A stretch of 64,000 bases of DNA, taken from NCBI GenBank assembly GCA_002421005.1, contig DIJC01000007.1:15221-79220 (forward strand), read 5' to 3'. The DNA comes from Enterobacteriaceae bacterium UBA5654 (lineage in GTDB: Bacteria > Pseudomonadota > Gammaproteobacteria > Enterobacterales > Enterobacteriaceae). How positions within the stretch are numbered: position 1 is the first letter of the stretch; each line of letters begins with the position of its first letter. The position numbers were made by a program, and so were the translations under genes. The notes beneath the pieces are model-generated. The model ran no database searches. It had not been told where the DNA came from and saw nothing but the letters and a program-made list of their open reading frames with translations. Shown here piece after piece: positions 48,602 through 56,947 of this stretch.

Positions 48602-49467
48602 CGTCCTTTTTTCTTTCGTCCCGGCGACGTAAAGCGTTTACCGTTGGATGCCGGGCGCGCTTTCTCGGCGCTTTTTTCGACCTTAACGACCGGGCGCTTG
48701 ATGCCCGCCGTTTTAGGTTTGGCCTTCGCCTTCGGTTTAGCTTCGGAGGATGAATTCTCGATCAGTTTGAACAGCGTAATAAGCTCGTCATCCGTCAGAT
48801 CGCGCCACTCACCGAGCGGAAGCCCCGACAAGCCCACATTCATGATGCGCGTGCGTTCCAGTTTAGTTACTTCATAGCCAAAATGTTCGCACATGCGGCG
48901 AATCTGGCGATTCAGCCCCTGAATCAGCGTGATGCGAAACACGAACGGCGCTTCTTTTTTAACTTTGCACTTTTTCGTTACGGTCCCAAGGATCGGCACG
49001 CCCGCGCCCATACCGCGAATAAAGTCATCGGTAACGGGCTTATCGACCGTAACCAGATACTCTTTTTCGTGATCGTTACCGGCACGCAGGATTTTATTCA
49101 CCAGGTCGCCGTGATTGGTGAGAAAAATCAGCCCCTGCGAGTCTTTATCCAGGCGGCCAATCGGGAAGACGCGTTTACTGTGATTGACGAAATCAACGAT
49201 GTTGTCACGCTCGCTGTCTTCGGTGGTGCTGACGATGCCCACCGGCTTGTTGAGCGCGATAAAGACCAAATCTTCTGCCTCACGCGGCTCAATCAACTGA
49301 CCGTTAACCTTGACCACATCGCCTGCAGAGACCTGATCGCCGATGGTGGCACGCTTACCGTTGATAAAAACGTTGCCCTGTTCGATATAGCGATCTGCCT
49401 CGCGGCGCGAGCAAATTCCGCTTTCACTGATGTATTTATTTAATCGGATTGATGAGTCTGGCAGCAT
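48598..49467 (-). CDS. rluF: 23S rRNA pseudouridine(2604) synthase
   Basis: RluF makes pseudouridine at position 2604 of 23S rRNA and at position 35 of tRNA-Tyr. The 289-residue protein has an S4 RNA-binding domain (residues about 7-65, RLNKYISESGICSRREADRY), the RsuA-type catalytic domain with Asp107 in PIGRLDKDSQGL, and a Lys/Pro/Ala-rich basic tail ending in TSPGRKKKGR. It matches E. coli RluF (290 residues). It is convergent with yjbD. Confidence 0.97.
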   Translation of the reverse strand: MLPDSSIRLNKYISESGICSRREADRYIEQGNVFINGKRATIGDQVSAGDVVKVNGQLIEPREAEDLVFIALNKPVGIVSTTEDSERDNIVDFVNHSKRVFPIGRLDKDSQGLIFLTNHGDLVNKILRAGNDHEKEYLVTVDKPVTDDFIRGMGAGVPILGTVTKKCKVKKEAPFVFRITLIQGLNRQIRRMCEHFGYEVTKLERTRIMNVGLSGLPLGEWRDLTDDELITLFKLIENSSSEAKPKAKAKPKTAGIKRPVVKVEKSAEKARPASNGKRFTSPGRKKKGR

Positions 49468-49541
49468 AAATTCTCCTGTAAAAGCGAAATATACCTTACC
49501 TGACGAATGAGAAAAATAATCGCGTTCGCAAATACCGGCGC

Positions 49542-49859
49542 TTAGGCAAAACTGACTTTTAATGTGCCGGGCGCGTTGCTCTCTTTTCCTACAACGATTT
49601 CAACATCCCGACCTAATCTGACCAGACATTCCAGCATCTTTGCTTCGCTAATCCCTCTGAACTGGCCGCGCAATAAATTAGACAGTTTAGGCTGGGTCAT
49701 TCCCAGCATCTGCGCCGCCAGTTGCTGGGTCAAATTTTTACGTTGCAGGATCTCACCGATAGCCAGCGCTAACTGCGCTTTGAGCTGCATTTGTTGCGCA
49801 TCGTGAGAACCTAAATCGGCATAAACATTGCCGCTACTCGCTTCAACTTCATGTGTCAT
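49542..49859 (-). CDS. XRE-family antitoxin
   Basis: This 105-residue protein has a Cro/C1-type HTH of the HigA-like kind: LALAIGEILQRKNLTQQLAA then QMLGMTQPKLSNLLRGQFRG around residues 40-65. A conserved SEAKMLECLVRLGRDVEIVV segment follows. The start at 49859 was chosen because it lies 1 bp after the toxin stop codon and has the toxin's GAGAGT end as ribosome-binding site; the frame extends upstream to 49985, but only within the toxin gene. Confidence 0.85.
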   Translation of the reverse strand: MTHEVEASSGNVYADLGSHDAQQMQLKAQLALAIGEILQRKNLTQQLAAQMLGMTQPKLSNLLRGQFRGISEAKMLECLVRLGRDVEIVVGKESNAPGTLKVSFA

Positions 49860-49860
49860 A

Positions 49861-50208
49861 TTAACTCTCCTGCGCGTGGCGGTGAGCGGCTTTGAGCCGC
49901 TGCCAGATGAGATCGATATCCGGCTTTGGCGTGGCCTTCCCGGAGACAGATTTTTTCTGAAAGGCATGCAGCACATATACCGCACTTTTTAATTGAATGG
50001 TGTAGACAGCACGCCAGGTGTTGCCATGGAAGTCCTCAACGATTTCCAGCACGCCAGCGCCACCGAAACCTTTTAAGGGCTTTGTTTGCGGGTGCTGCTT
50101 CCCCTGCTGGGCGAGCCACAGCGCAAAACCAAACGTATCCTGAACCTGTTCGGGCATCGCCTGGAGATCCTTGCGGGCATGCCCTACCCAGTAAAGCGGT
50201 TTCGTCAT
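49861..50208 (-). CDS. HigB-like toxin (phage Gp49 type)
   Basis: This 115-residue basic protein fits the Gp49/HigB-like part of the RelE superfamily. It has LYWVGHARKDLQAMPEQVQD at the start, the KPLKGFGGAGVLEIVEDFHG core, and RAVYTIQLKSAVYVLHAFQK, the strand region where this family carries its active-site residues. The C-terminal helix DIDLIWQRLKAAHRHAQ is typical. It precedes its antitoxin, the HigBA order. A partly symmetric sequence TATATCCATATAGGTATA (50222-50239) is 14 bp upstream and may be the operator. In E. coli this position, between rluF and yjbB, holds pepE. Confidence 0.87.
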   Translation of the reverse strand: MTKPLYWVGHARKDLQAMPEQVQDTFGFALWLAQQGKQHPQTKPLKGFGGAGVLEIVEDFHGNTWRAVYTIQLKSAVYVLHAFQKKSVSGKATPKPDIDLIWQRLKAAHRHAQES

Positions 50209-50324
50209 CTCTTCCTCTGATTATATCCATATAGGTATAAAACACCACTATCAGGCAGAAGGATAAATCAACATTCCCGGCCGTTCAGGAATATGACGTG
50301 GTTTTGCGAGGCGCTTTCCAGTCT

Positions 50325-51956
50325 TCAGTATTCGTTGCGATCATCATCTTCATCGGGCTGTTCCAGCACGCCGTAGGCCACCGAACAGAAGAGTGAATTC
50401 AGGCGTTTCATGTCGCCAAGCAGCCCAAGATGCAGGGAGCTGGTTTCAATACTCTGCACGTTTTGCTGATGCAGGCGGTCAACGTGCGCGTGCGAGTAGC
50501 GTCGGTTGAGGATACGGAAGCGGTGTTTGCTACGCCGCAGGCGACGGGCGCTGGTGACATCGCCGGAGAAGAAGACCGTCATCGCCAGCTTCAGGTTATT
50601 GAGCAACTGCTCATAGAGCGCGTCCAGTTCCTTGACCCCTTCCAGCGAGAAGGCCCGGCGGGCGGCCAGCGATTTGTCGGCGATTTCGCTGCCCATGCGC
50701 TCAATGATATCGGACGCCTGCTCAAGGTTAAGCGACATCTCAATGATTTCAGCCCAGCGGCGGGACTCTTCCTCCGCCAGTTCATCTTTCGGCATCCGCG
50801 CCAGATAGAGTTTGATGGCGGTATAGAGAACGTTGATGTCGTCAGCGAGCTTGCGCAGCTCTTTTTCCTGACGCGGTTCGCCGTGCATCACCTGCCGGAG
50901 GCCGTCCAGCATCTGCTCCATTGCATCGCCCATGCGCAGGGTTTCCCTCGCGGCATTCGCCAGTGCAAGCGTGGGCGTGTCCAGCGCGCTGGTATCAAGG
51001 TGCTTCGGCTTCAGGCGCGCGTCCAGCTCTGGCTCGTCACGGATGATGCGCTCGCAAAACCGTGCCATCGCGCCGGCAAAAGGCACCATCGCCAGACAGC
51101 GGATCAGGTTGTAGAAGACGTGGAAATAAATTACCAGCTCTGATTCCGGCAGCGGCAGTGCATCCATCGCATTCGCCAGCATATGCACGAACGGCAGGAT
51201 CAGCAGGCTACCCACCAGCTTAAATAACAAGCTGCCGAGCGCCACGCGACGGGCGGCGGCGTTGGCGGCGCTGTTGTTGAGCATCGCCAGCAGGCCGGAG
51301 CCAAGGTTAGCCCCGATCACCAGACACAGTGCGACCGGGAAGGAGATAATTCCCGCGGCGGTCAGCGTCGCCGTTAACAGCACGGCCGCGAGGCTGGAGT
51401 AACTGATAATGGCAAAAACGGCACCAATCAGCGCATCCAGCATGATGTCGCCGGTGAGCGAAGCGAAAATCACCTGCACGCCGTTAGCCTGGGTGATAGG
51501 CGTCACGGCCTGCACGATCAGTTCCAGCGCCTGTAAAATCAGCCCCAGACCAATCGCCACGCGCCCCAGTTGTCCGGCCCGCGTTTGTTTACGTCCGAGG
51601 AAAAATATCACCCCGACGAAGATCAGCAGCGGCGAGAGCCAGGAGAGATCGAAGGTGAGGATACGCGCCATTAGCGCGGTCCCGACGTCGGCCCCCAGCA
51701 CAATCACCAGCGCAGGCGTCAGGGCGACAAGATCCTGGGCAACGAACGAGGTTACCAGCATGGTGGTCGCGTTGCTGCTTTGCACCAGCGCGGTCACGCC
51801 AATCCCGGCGCTGAAGGCGAGCGGTTTTTTCTCCACGCTACGGCTAAGTACGGTGCGTAATCTCGCGCCAAAAACGCGCATCACGCCGGTGCGCACGATG
51901 TGAGTCCCCCAGACCAGCAGGGCGACAGCAGAAAGCAGGTGTAACAGCGTTAACAC
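50325..51956 (-). CDS. yjbB: Na+/Pi cotransporter family protein YjbB
   Basis: YjbB is an inner-membrane protein that in E. coli exports phosphate when overproduced. The 543-residue protein has eight or so membrane helices in its first 300 residues. These contain two copies of the Na/Pi (PF02690-type) repeat with the QSSNATTMLV motif near residue 59 and the GANLGSGLLAMLNN stretch near residue 217. The C-terminal 200 residues are a helical PhoU-like domain (MGDAMEQMLDGLRQVMHG, then NLEQASDIIERMGSEIAD). Length equals E. coli YjbB. Confidence 0.96.
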   Translation of the reverse strand: MLTLLHLLSAVALLVWGTHIVRTGVMRVFGARLRTVLSRSVEKKPLAFSAGIGVTALVQSSNATTMLVTSFVAQDLVALTPALVIVLGADVGTALMARILTFDLSWLSPLLIFVGVIFFLGRKQTRAGQLGRVAIGLGLILQALELIVQAVTPITQANGVQVIFASLTGDIMLDALIGAVFAIISYSSLAAVLLTATLTAAGIISFPVALCLVIGANLGSGLLAMLNNSAANAAARRVALGSLLFKLVGSLLILPFVHMLANAMDALPLPESELVIYFHVFYNLIRCLAMVPFAGAMARFCERIIRDEPELDARLKPKHLDTSALDTPTLALANAARETLRMGDAMEQMLDGLRQVMHGEPRQEKELRKLADDINVLYTAIKLYLARMPKDELAEEESRRWAEIIEMSLNLEQASDIIERMGSEIADKSLAARRAFSLEGVKELDALYEQLLNNLKLAMTVFFSGDVTSARRLRRSKHRFRILNRRYSHAHVDRLHQQNVQSIETSSLHLGLLGDMKRLNSLFCSVAYGVLEQPDEDDDRNEY

Positions 51957-52038
51957 GGAATGGTTGCCTCCTTAATTGTTATTTGGTTTCCCTGGTACAA
52001 AAACGCCAGCTAAGGCCGCACAGAGGCAGCCCGACGTT

Positions 52039-52110
52039 TATACCCGTCATACTTCAGGCCGCAGGATAAAAATACGACAAGTTTTTTTCTGCGACTCGAA
52101 TTATTCAGGC
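52039..52110. repeat. Decayed, internally deleted ERIC element
   Basis: TATACCCGTCATACTTCAGG (52039-52058) is a typical ERIC left end and CTGCGACTCGAATTATTCAG (52090-52109) a typical right end. Between them the normal core of about 80 bp is missing and is replaced by about 25 AT-rich bases. The two ends therefore lie 72 bp apart instead of 126. It lies in the 268-bp gap between yjbB and metH. Confidence 0.7.
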
Positions 52111-52149
52111 TCTGTATCAGTATAAGAGGTTAATTGTAATAAAGAGACA

Positions 52150-52170
52150 GGACGCTTAAAGAGCGTCCCG
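52150..52170 (-). terminator. Hairpin downstream of metH
   Basis: GGACGCT (52150-52156) pairs with AGCGTCC (52162-52168) around TAAAG. On the minus strand it is followed by TGTCTCTTTATT, a partial U-tract. It lies 56 bp beyond the metH stop. Confidence 0.6.
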
Positions 52171-52224
52171 TTTGTTGTAAGCCGCTATTTCAGGCTCCAG
52201 CCGATGAGTGCGCGGCGCGTGTCG

Positions 52225-55200
52225 CTAGTCTGCGTCATATCCCAGATTAGGTGCCAGCCAGCGCTCGACCTCTGCGACCGTCATACCTTTACGCCGGGCA
52301 TAATCTTCCACCTGATCGCGCTGGATCTGCGCCACGGCGTAATATTTGCTGTCGGGATGACTGAAGTACCAGCCGGAAACCGATGCGCCCGGCCACATGG
52401 CGAAGGACTCGGTGAGCTTCATGCCGGTGTGGGTTTCGACATCCAGCAACTGCCAGATGGTGCCTTTTTCGGTGTGTTCCGGGCAGGCCGGATACCCCGG
52501 CGCGGGACGTATGCCCTGATAGTTTTCGCGGATCAGCTCCTCGTTGCTGAGGTTCTCCGTGGGCGCATAGCCCCAGTAAACTTTGCGCACCCGCTCGTGC
52601 AGGTATTCAGCAAAGGCTTCGGCCAGACGGTCGGCAATGGCTTTCACCATGATTTTATTGTAATCATCGTGCTGCGCATCGTAAGCCTCCGCCAGCGCGT
52701 CTTCTTCCAGCCCGCCGGTAACGGCGAACGCGCCGATGTAGTCCGCTTTGCCGCTTAGTTTTGGCGCAACGAAATCGGCGAGGCAATAGTTGGCGAAGCC
52801 GGTTTTTTCCGTTTGCTGGCGCAGATGATGGCTGACGCTGAGCACGTGGGTGCGCGTTTCGTCGCGGTAGATTTCCACGTCATCACCCACGCGGTTGGCC
52901 GGGAACAGACCTACCACGCCGCGCGGGTTGAGCGTCTTCTGCGCGCTGAGCTGGTCGAGCATAGCGTTGGCGTCGTGGAACAGCCGCTGCGCTTCTTCGC
53001 CCACCACCTCATCTTCCAGAATGCGTGGATATTTACCCGCCAGCGACCACGTCATAAAGAACGGCGTCCAGTCGATGTAATTACGCAGCGTCTCAATGCT
53101 CGCCGTCACTTCCTGCACGCCCAGCCGATGCGCTACCGGCGGAGTATAATTTTGCCAGTCGAAGGCCAGATCGTTTTCACGCGCAGCCTGCAATGTGACC
53201 GGCGGCGTGCGCGGTTTTTTACGTCCGTGCTGAATGCGCACGGTTTCGTATTCTTTGCGGGTGCGGGCGACAAACTCATCGCGCTGCGTTTCTGACAGCA
53301 GCGCCGACACCACGCCGACAGTGCGTGAGGCGTTCTGCACATAGACCGTCGGACCGCTGTAGTTCTGCTCTATTTTTACCGCCGTATGCGCTTTCGACGT
53401 GGTCGCGCCGCCGATCAGCAGCGGCAGCGTAAAGCCCTGCCGCTCCATCTCTTTCGCCACATTGACCATTTCATCCAGCGACGGGGTGATAAGCCCGGAA
53501 AGACCAATCAGGTCCGCATTCACTTCGCGCGCGGTTTTGAGGATTTTCTCCGTCGGCACCATCACGCCCAGATCGATGATTTCGTAGTTATTGCATTGCA
53601 GGACCACGCCAACGATATTTTTGCCGATATCATGAACGTCGCCCTTCACGGTGGCGATCACCATTTTGCCGTTGGTCTTGCCTTTCTCTTTGCTGGCTTC
53701 GATATAAGGTTCGAGATACGCCACCGCCTGTTTCATGACGCGGGCGGATTTTACCACCTGCGGCAGGAACATTTTGCCCTCGCCGAACAGATCGCCAACC
53801 ACATTCATGCCGTCCATCAGCGGGCCTTCGATCACTTCAATGGGGCGCGCGGCCTGCTGGCGGGCTTCTTCGGTATCCTGCTCAATAAATTCGGTGATGC
53901 CTTTCACCAGCGAATATTCGAGGCGCTTTTTCACGTCCCAACTGCGCCATTCGGCCTGCTGGGCGTTAGCGACCTCATCGGTTTTACTACCGCGATATTT
54001 TTCCGCCAGATCCAGCAAACGTTCGGTGCCGTCATCACGGCGGTTGAGAACCACATCTTCAACGGCATCGCGCAGTTCGGCGGGCAGATCGTCATAAATC
54101 GCCAGCTGTCCGGCGTTAACGATACCCATGTCCATGCCGTTACGGATGGCGTAATAGAGGAATACCGCGTGGATCGCCTCGCGCACCGGGTCGTTGCCAC
54201 GAAACGAGAACGACACGTTGGAGACGCCGCCGGAGATCAGCGCGTGCGGCAGTTCGCGTTTGATATCTTCGCAGGCACCGATAAAGTCCTGGGCGTAATT
54301 ATTGTGCTCTTCAATGCCGGTCGCCACGGCGAAAATATTCGGGTCAAAGATGATGTCTTCCGGCGGGAATCCCACTTCCTGGGTAAGAATGGTGTAAGCC
54401 CGACGACAAATTTCAATCTTACGCTCGCGGGTGTCCGCCTGCCCGACTTCATCAAACGCCATGACCACGACCGCCGCGCCGTAGCGCCGTACCTGCTTCG
54501 CGTGATGAATAAAGGGTTCCACGCCCTCTTTCATCGAGATGGAGTTGACGATGCCTTTGCCCTGGATGCATTTCAGGCCTTTTTCGATAACGTCCCATTT
54601 TGAGGAGTCGATCATGATCGGCACGCGGGCGATATCCGGCTCACCGGCAATCAGGTTGAGGAAACGCACCATCGCCGCTTCGGCGTCGAGCATCCCCTCA
54701 TCCATATTGATGTCGATGATTTGCGCGCCGCTCTCAACCTGCTGGCGGGCGACGTCCAGCGCTTCATTGTATTTTTCTTCTTTAATCAGGCGCTTGAATT
54801 TTGCAGAGCCGGTGACGTTGGTCCGTTCGCCAACGTTGACGAACAGGCTGTCGTCACCAATGTTGAGCGGCTCCAGGCCCGCCAGGCGGCAGGCCACCGG
54901 GATCTCCGGCAGTTTGCGCGGCGGAACGCCTTCGACCGCGCGGCTCATGGCGGCAATATGTTCCGGCGTGGTGCCGCAGCAGCCGCCGACAATGTTAAGG
55001 AAGCCCGCCTGCGCCCATTCGCCGATCTGGGTAGCCATCGTGTCTGCGTCCAGATCGTACTCGCCAAACGCATTGGGTAGCCCGGCGTTGGGGTGCGCGG
55101 TGACGTAGCATTCAGCAATGCGCGACAGTTCCTGAACATACTGACGCAGCTCGTCCGGCCCCAGCGCGCAGTTCAGGCCGAAAGTGAGCGCATCGGCATG

Positions 55201-55908
55201 GCGCAGGGAGTTATAAAAGGCTTCGGTGGTCTGCCCGGAAAGCGTGCGCCCGGAGGCGTCGGTGATGGTGCCGGAAATCATAATCGGCAGTTCAACGCCC
55301 AGCGCCTCAAACTCTTCTTTAACCGCGTAAATAGCGGCTTTGGCGTTGAGGGTGTCGAAGACGGTTTCAATCAGGATCAGGTCGCTGCCGCCTTCCACCA
55401 GCGCTTTGGTCGATTCGCGATACGCGCTGACCAACTGATCAAAGGTGACGTTGCGGTATGCCGGATCGTTTACGTCCGGTGAAATCGAGGCGGTACGGTT
55501 GGTCGGGCCGAGGACGCCTGCCACGTAGCGCGGTTTTTCCGGCGTGCGGGCGGTCCATTCATCGGCACAGGCGCGCGCCAGTTTCGCCGCCGCGACGTTG
55601 ATTTCTGCCGACAGGGATTCCATCTGGTAATCCGCCATCGCGATGGTCGTGGAGTTGAAGGTGTTGGTTTCAATGATATCCGCGCCCGCCGCAAAGTAGG
55701 CGTTGTGGATCGCAGCGATAGTCTCTGGTTTACTCAGGACCAGCAGATCGTTATTGCCTTTCAGGTCACAGGGCCAGTCAGCGAAACGTTCGCCGCGAAA
55801 ATCCTGCTCGTTCAGACGGTAGCCCTGGATCATGGTGCCCATACCCCCATCCAGAACCAGAATGCGTTCATTTAACTGCGCACGCAGTTGCTCTACTTTG
55901 CTGCTCAC
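52225..55908 (-). CDS. metH: Cobalamin-dependent methionine synthase
   Basis: MetH transfers a methyl group from methyltetrahydrofolate through cobalamin to homocysteine. The 1227-residue protein has the homocysteine domain with zinc cysteines (GLNCALG and GGCCGTTP), the folate domain starting at NVGERTNVTGSAKFKRL, the B12 domain with DVHDIGKN carrying the cobalt-ligating histidine, and the C-terminal reactivation domain ending in WLAPNLGYDAD. The start is a GTG at 55908, preceded by GGGAG. An ATG 15 bp upstream is in frame but has no matching ribosome-binding site, and GTG gives the E. coli length exactly. Confidence 0.97.
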   Translation of the reverse strand: MSSKVEQLRAQLNERILVLDGGMGTMIQGYRLNEQDFRGERFADWPCDLKGNNDLLVLSKPETIAAIHNAYFAAGADIIETNTFNSTTIAMADYQMESLSAEINVAAAKLARACADEWTARTPEKPRYVAGVLGPTNRTASISPDVNDPAYRNVTFDQLVSAYRESTKALVEGGSDLILIETVFDTLNAKAAIYAVKEEFEALGVELPIMISGTITDASGRTLSGQTTEAFYNSLRHADALTFGLNCALGPDELRQYVQELSRIAECYVTAHPNAGLPNAFGEYDLDADTMATQIGEWAQAGFLNIVGGCCGTTPEHIAAMSRAVEGVPPRKLPEIPVACRLAGLEPLNIGDDSLFVNVGERTNVTGSAKFKRLIKEEKYNEALDVARQQVESGAQIIDINMDEGMLDAEAAMVRFLNLIAGEPDIARVPIMIDSSKWDVIEKGLKCIQGKGIVNSISMKEGVEPFIHHAKQVRRYGAAVVVMAFDEVGQADTRERKIEICRRAYTILTQEVGFPPEDIIFDPNIFAVATGIEEHNNYAQDFIGACEDIKRELPHALISGGVSNVSFSFRGNDPVREAIHAVFLYYAIRNGMDMGIVNAGQLAIYDDLPAELRDAVEDVVLNRRDDGTERLLDLAEKYRGSKTDEVANAQQAEWRSWDVKKRLEYSLVKGITEFIEQDTEEARQQAARPIEVIEGPLMDGMNVVGDLFGEGKMFLPQVVKSARVMKQAVAYLEPYIEASKEKGKTNGKMVIATVKGDVHDIGKNIVGVVLQCNNYEIIDLGVMVPTEKILKTAREVNADLIGLSGLITPSLDEMVNVAKEMERQGFTLPLLIGGATTSKAHTAVKIEQNYSGPTVYVQNASRTVGVVSALLSETQRDEFVARTRKEYETVRIQHGRKKPRTPPVTLQAARENDLAFDWQNYTPPVAHRLGVQEVTASIETLRNYIDWTPFFMTWSLAGKYPRILEDEVVGEEAQRLFHDANAMLDQLSAQKTLNPRGVVGLFPANRVGDDVEIYRDETRTHVLSVSHHLRQQTEKTGFANYCLADFVAPKLSGKADYIGAFAVTGGLEEDALAEAYDAQHDDYNKIMVKAIADRLAEAFAEYLHERVRKVYWGYAPTENLSNEELIRENYQGIRPAPGYPACPEHTEKGTIWQLLDVETHTGMKLTESFAMWPGASVSGWYFSHPDSKYYAVAQIQRDQVEDYARRKGMTVAEVERWLAPNLGYDAD

Positions 55909-56051
55909 ACCGACTCCCGACAACGCTCAACGTAACGAAGCATAGTGGCATAAAGCAGGAAGGCGGAAAAGAGAACAACGGGGAACATGAGACAAGTTCA
56001 CTTACACTCATCCGATCAGCGTAGTTGTTGTTGCATTATACTGAGATAAAA

Positions 56052-56066
56052 CGAAAATGATTTCCA
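56052..56066. promoter_or_regulatory. IclR operator at iclR
   Basis: CGAAAATGATTTCCA matches the IclR consensus TGGAAATNATTTCCA in 13 of 15 positions. It lies 23 bp upstream of iclR, where E. coli IclR represses its own gene. Confidence 0.8.
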
Positions 56067-56088
56067 CGATACAGAAAAGGAGTGCGCT

Positions 56089-56916
56089 ATGGTTGCCCCC
56101 GTCCCCGCTAAACGCGGCAGAAAACCCGCCCCCGCCGCCGCCCAGCCTGCGACCGGTCAGGTGCAGTCGCTCACGCGCGGCCTGAAGCTGCTGGAGTGGA
56201 TTGCTGAATCTAACGGCAGCGTGGCGCTTACCGAACTGGCGCAGCAGGCAGGTTTACCTAATTCCACCACCCATCGCCTGCTGACCACGATGCAGCAGCT
56301 TGGCTTTGTGCGGCAGGTCGGCGAGCTGGGACACTGGTCCGTCGGCGCGCATGCTTTTATGGTCGGCAGCAGCTTTTTGCAGAGCCGTAATCTGCTGGCG
56401 ATTGTCCACCCGATCCTGCGCAAGCTAATGGATGATTCCGGCGAGACGGTGAATCTGGCCGTGCTTGATCAAAGCGACCACCAGGCGATTATCATCGATC
56501 AGGTGCAGTGTACCCAGTTGATGCGCATGTCCGCGCCCATTGGCGGCAAGCTACCGATGCACGCTTCCGGCGCGGGGAAAGCCTTCCTGTCTCAATTGAG
56601 CGAAGAGCAGGTCACCGGGTTGCTGCATCGCCAGGGGCTGCACGCTTATACCCACGCCACGCTGGTTTCCCCGCTGCATCTGAAAGAAGATCTCGCCCAG
56701 ACCCGCAAGCGTGGCTATTCGTTTGATGATGAAGAGCACGCGCTCGGCCTGCGCTGCGTGGCGTCCTGCATTTATGACGAGCACCGCGAACCTTTTGCCG
56801 CCATTTCAATTTCCGGTCCGATTTCACGGATTACCGATGACCGCGTCACTGAGTTTGGGGCCATGGTCATTAAAGCCGCGAAAGAAGTGACGCTGGCATA
56901 TGGCGGGGTACGGTAA
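56089..56916 (+). CDS. iclR: Acetate operon repressor IclR
   Basis: IclR represses aceBAK and its own gene; glyoxylate and pyruvate tune its binding. The 275-residue protein has the N-terminal winged HTH (VQSLTRGLKLLEWIAESNGS then LTELAQQAGLPNSTTHRLLT near residues 24-65) and the C-terminal effector domain with APIGGKLPMHASGAGKAFL. It is adjacent to aceK on the opposite strand and convergent with it. The arpA gene found here in some E. coli is not present. Confidence 0.97.
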   Translation: MVAPVPAKRGRKPAPAAAQPATGQVQSLTRGLKLLEWIAESNGSVALTELAQQAGLPNSTTHRLLTTMQQLGFVRQVGELGHWSVGAHAFMVGSSFLQSRNLLAIVHPILRKLMDDSGETVNLAVLDQSDHQAIIIDQVQCTQLMRMSAPIGGKLPMHASGAGKAFLSQLSEEQVTGLLHRQGLHAYTHATLVSPLHLKEDLAQTRKRGYSFDDEEHALGLRCVASCIYDEHREPFAAISISGPISRITDDRVTEFGAMVIKAAKEVTLAYGGVR

Positions 56917-56947
56917 ACGCGTTTTCATCCGGCGGTACACATCCCCG

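Noticed and set aside
55909..55923. ATG start for metH five codons upstream of the GTG
   Set aside because: The GTG at 55908 gives exactly the E. coli length and N-terminus (SSKVEQLRAQ) and is properly spaced from GGGAG. The ATG overlaps the ribosome-binding site.
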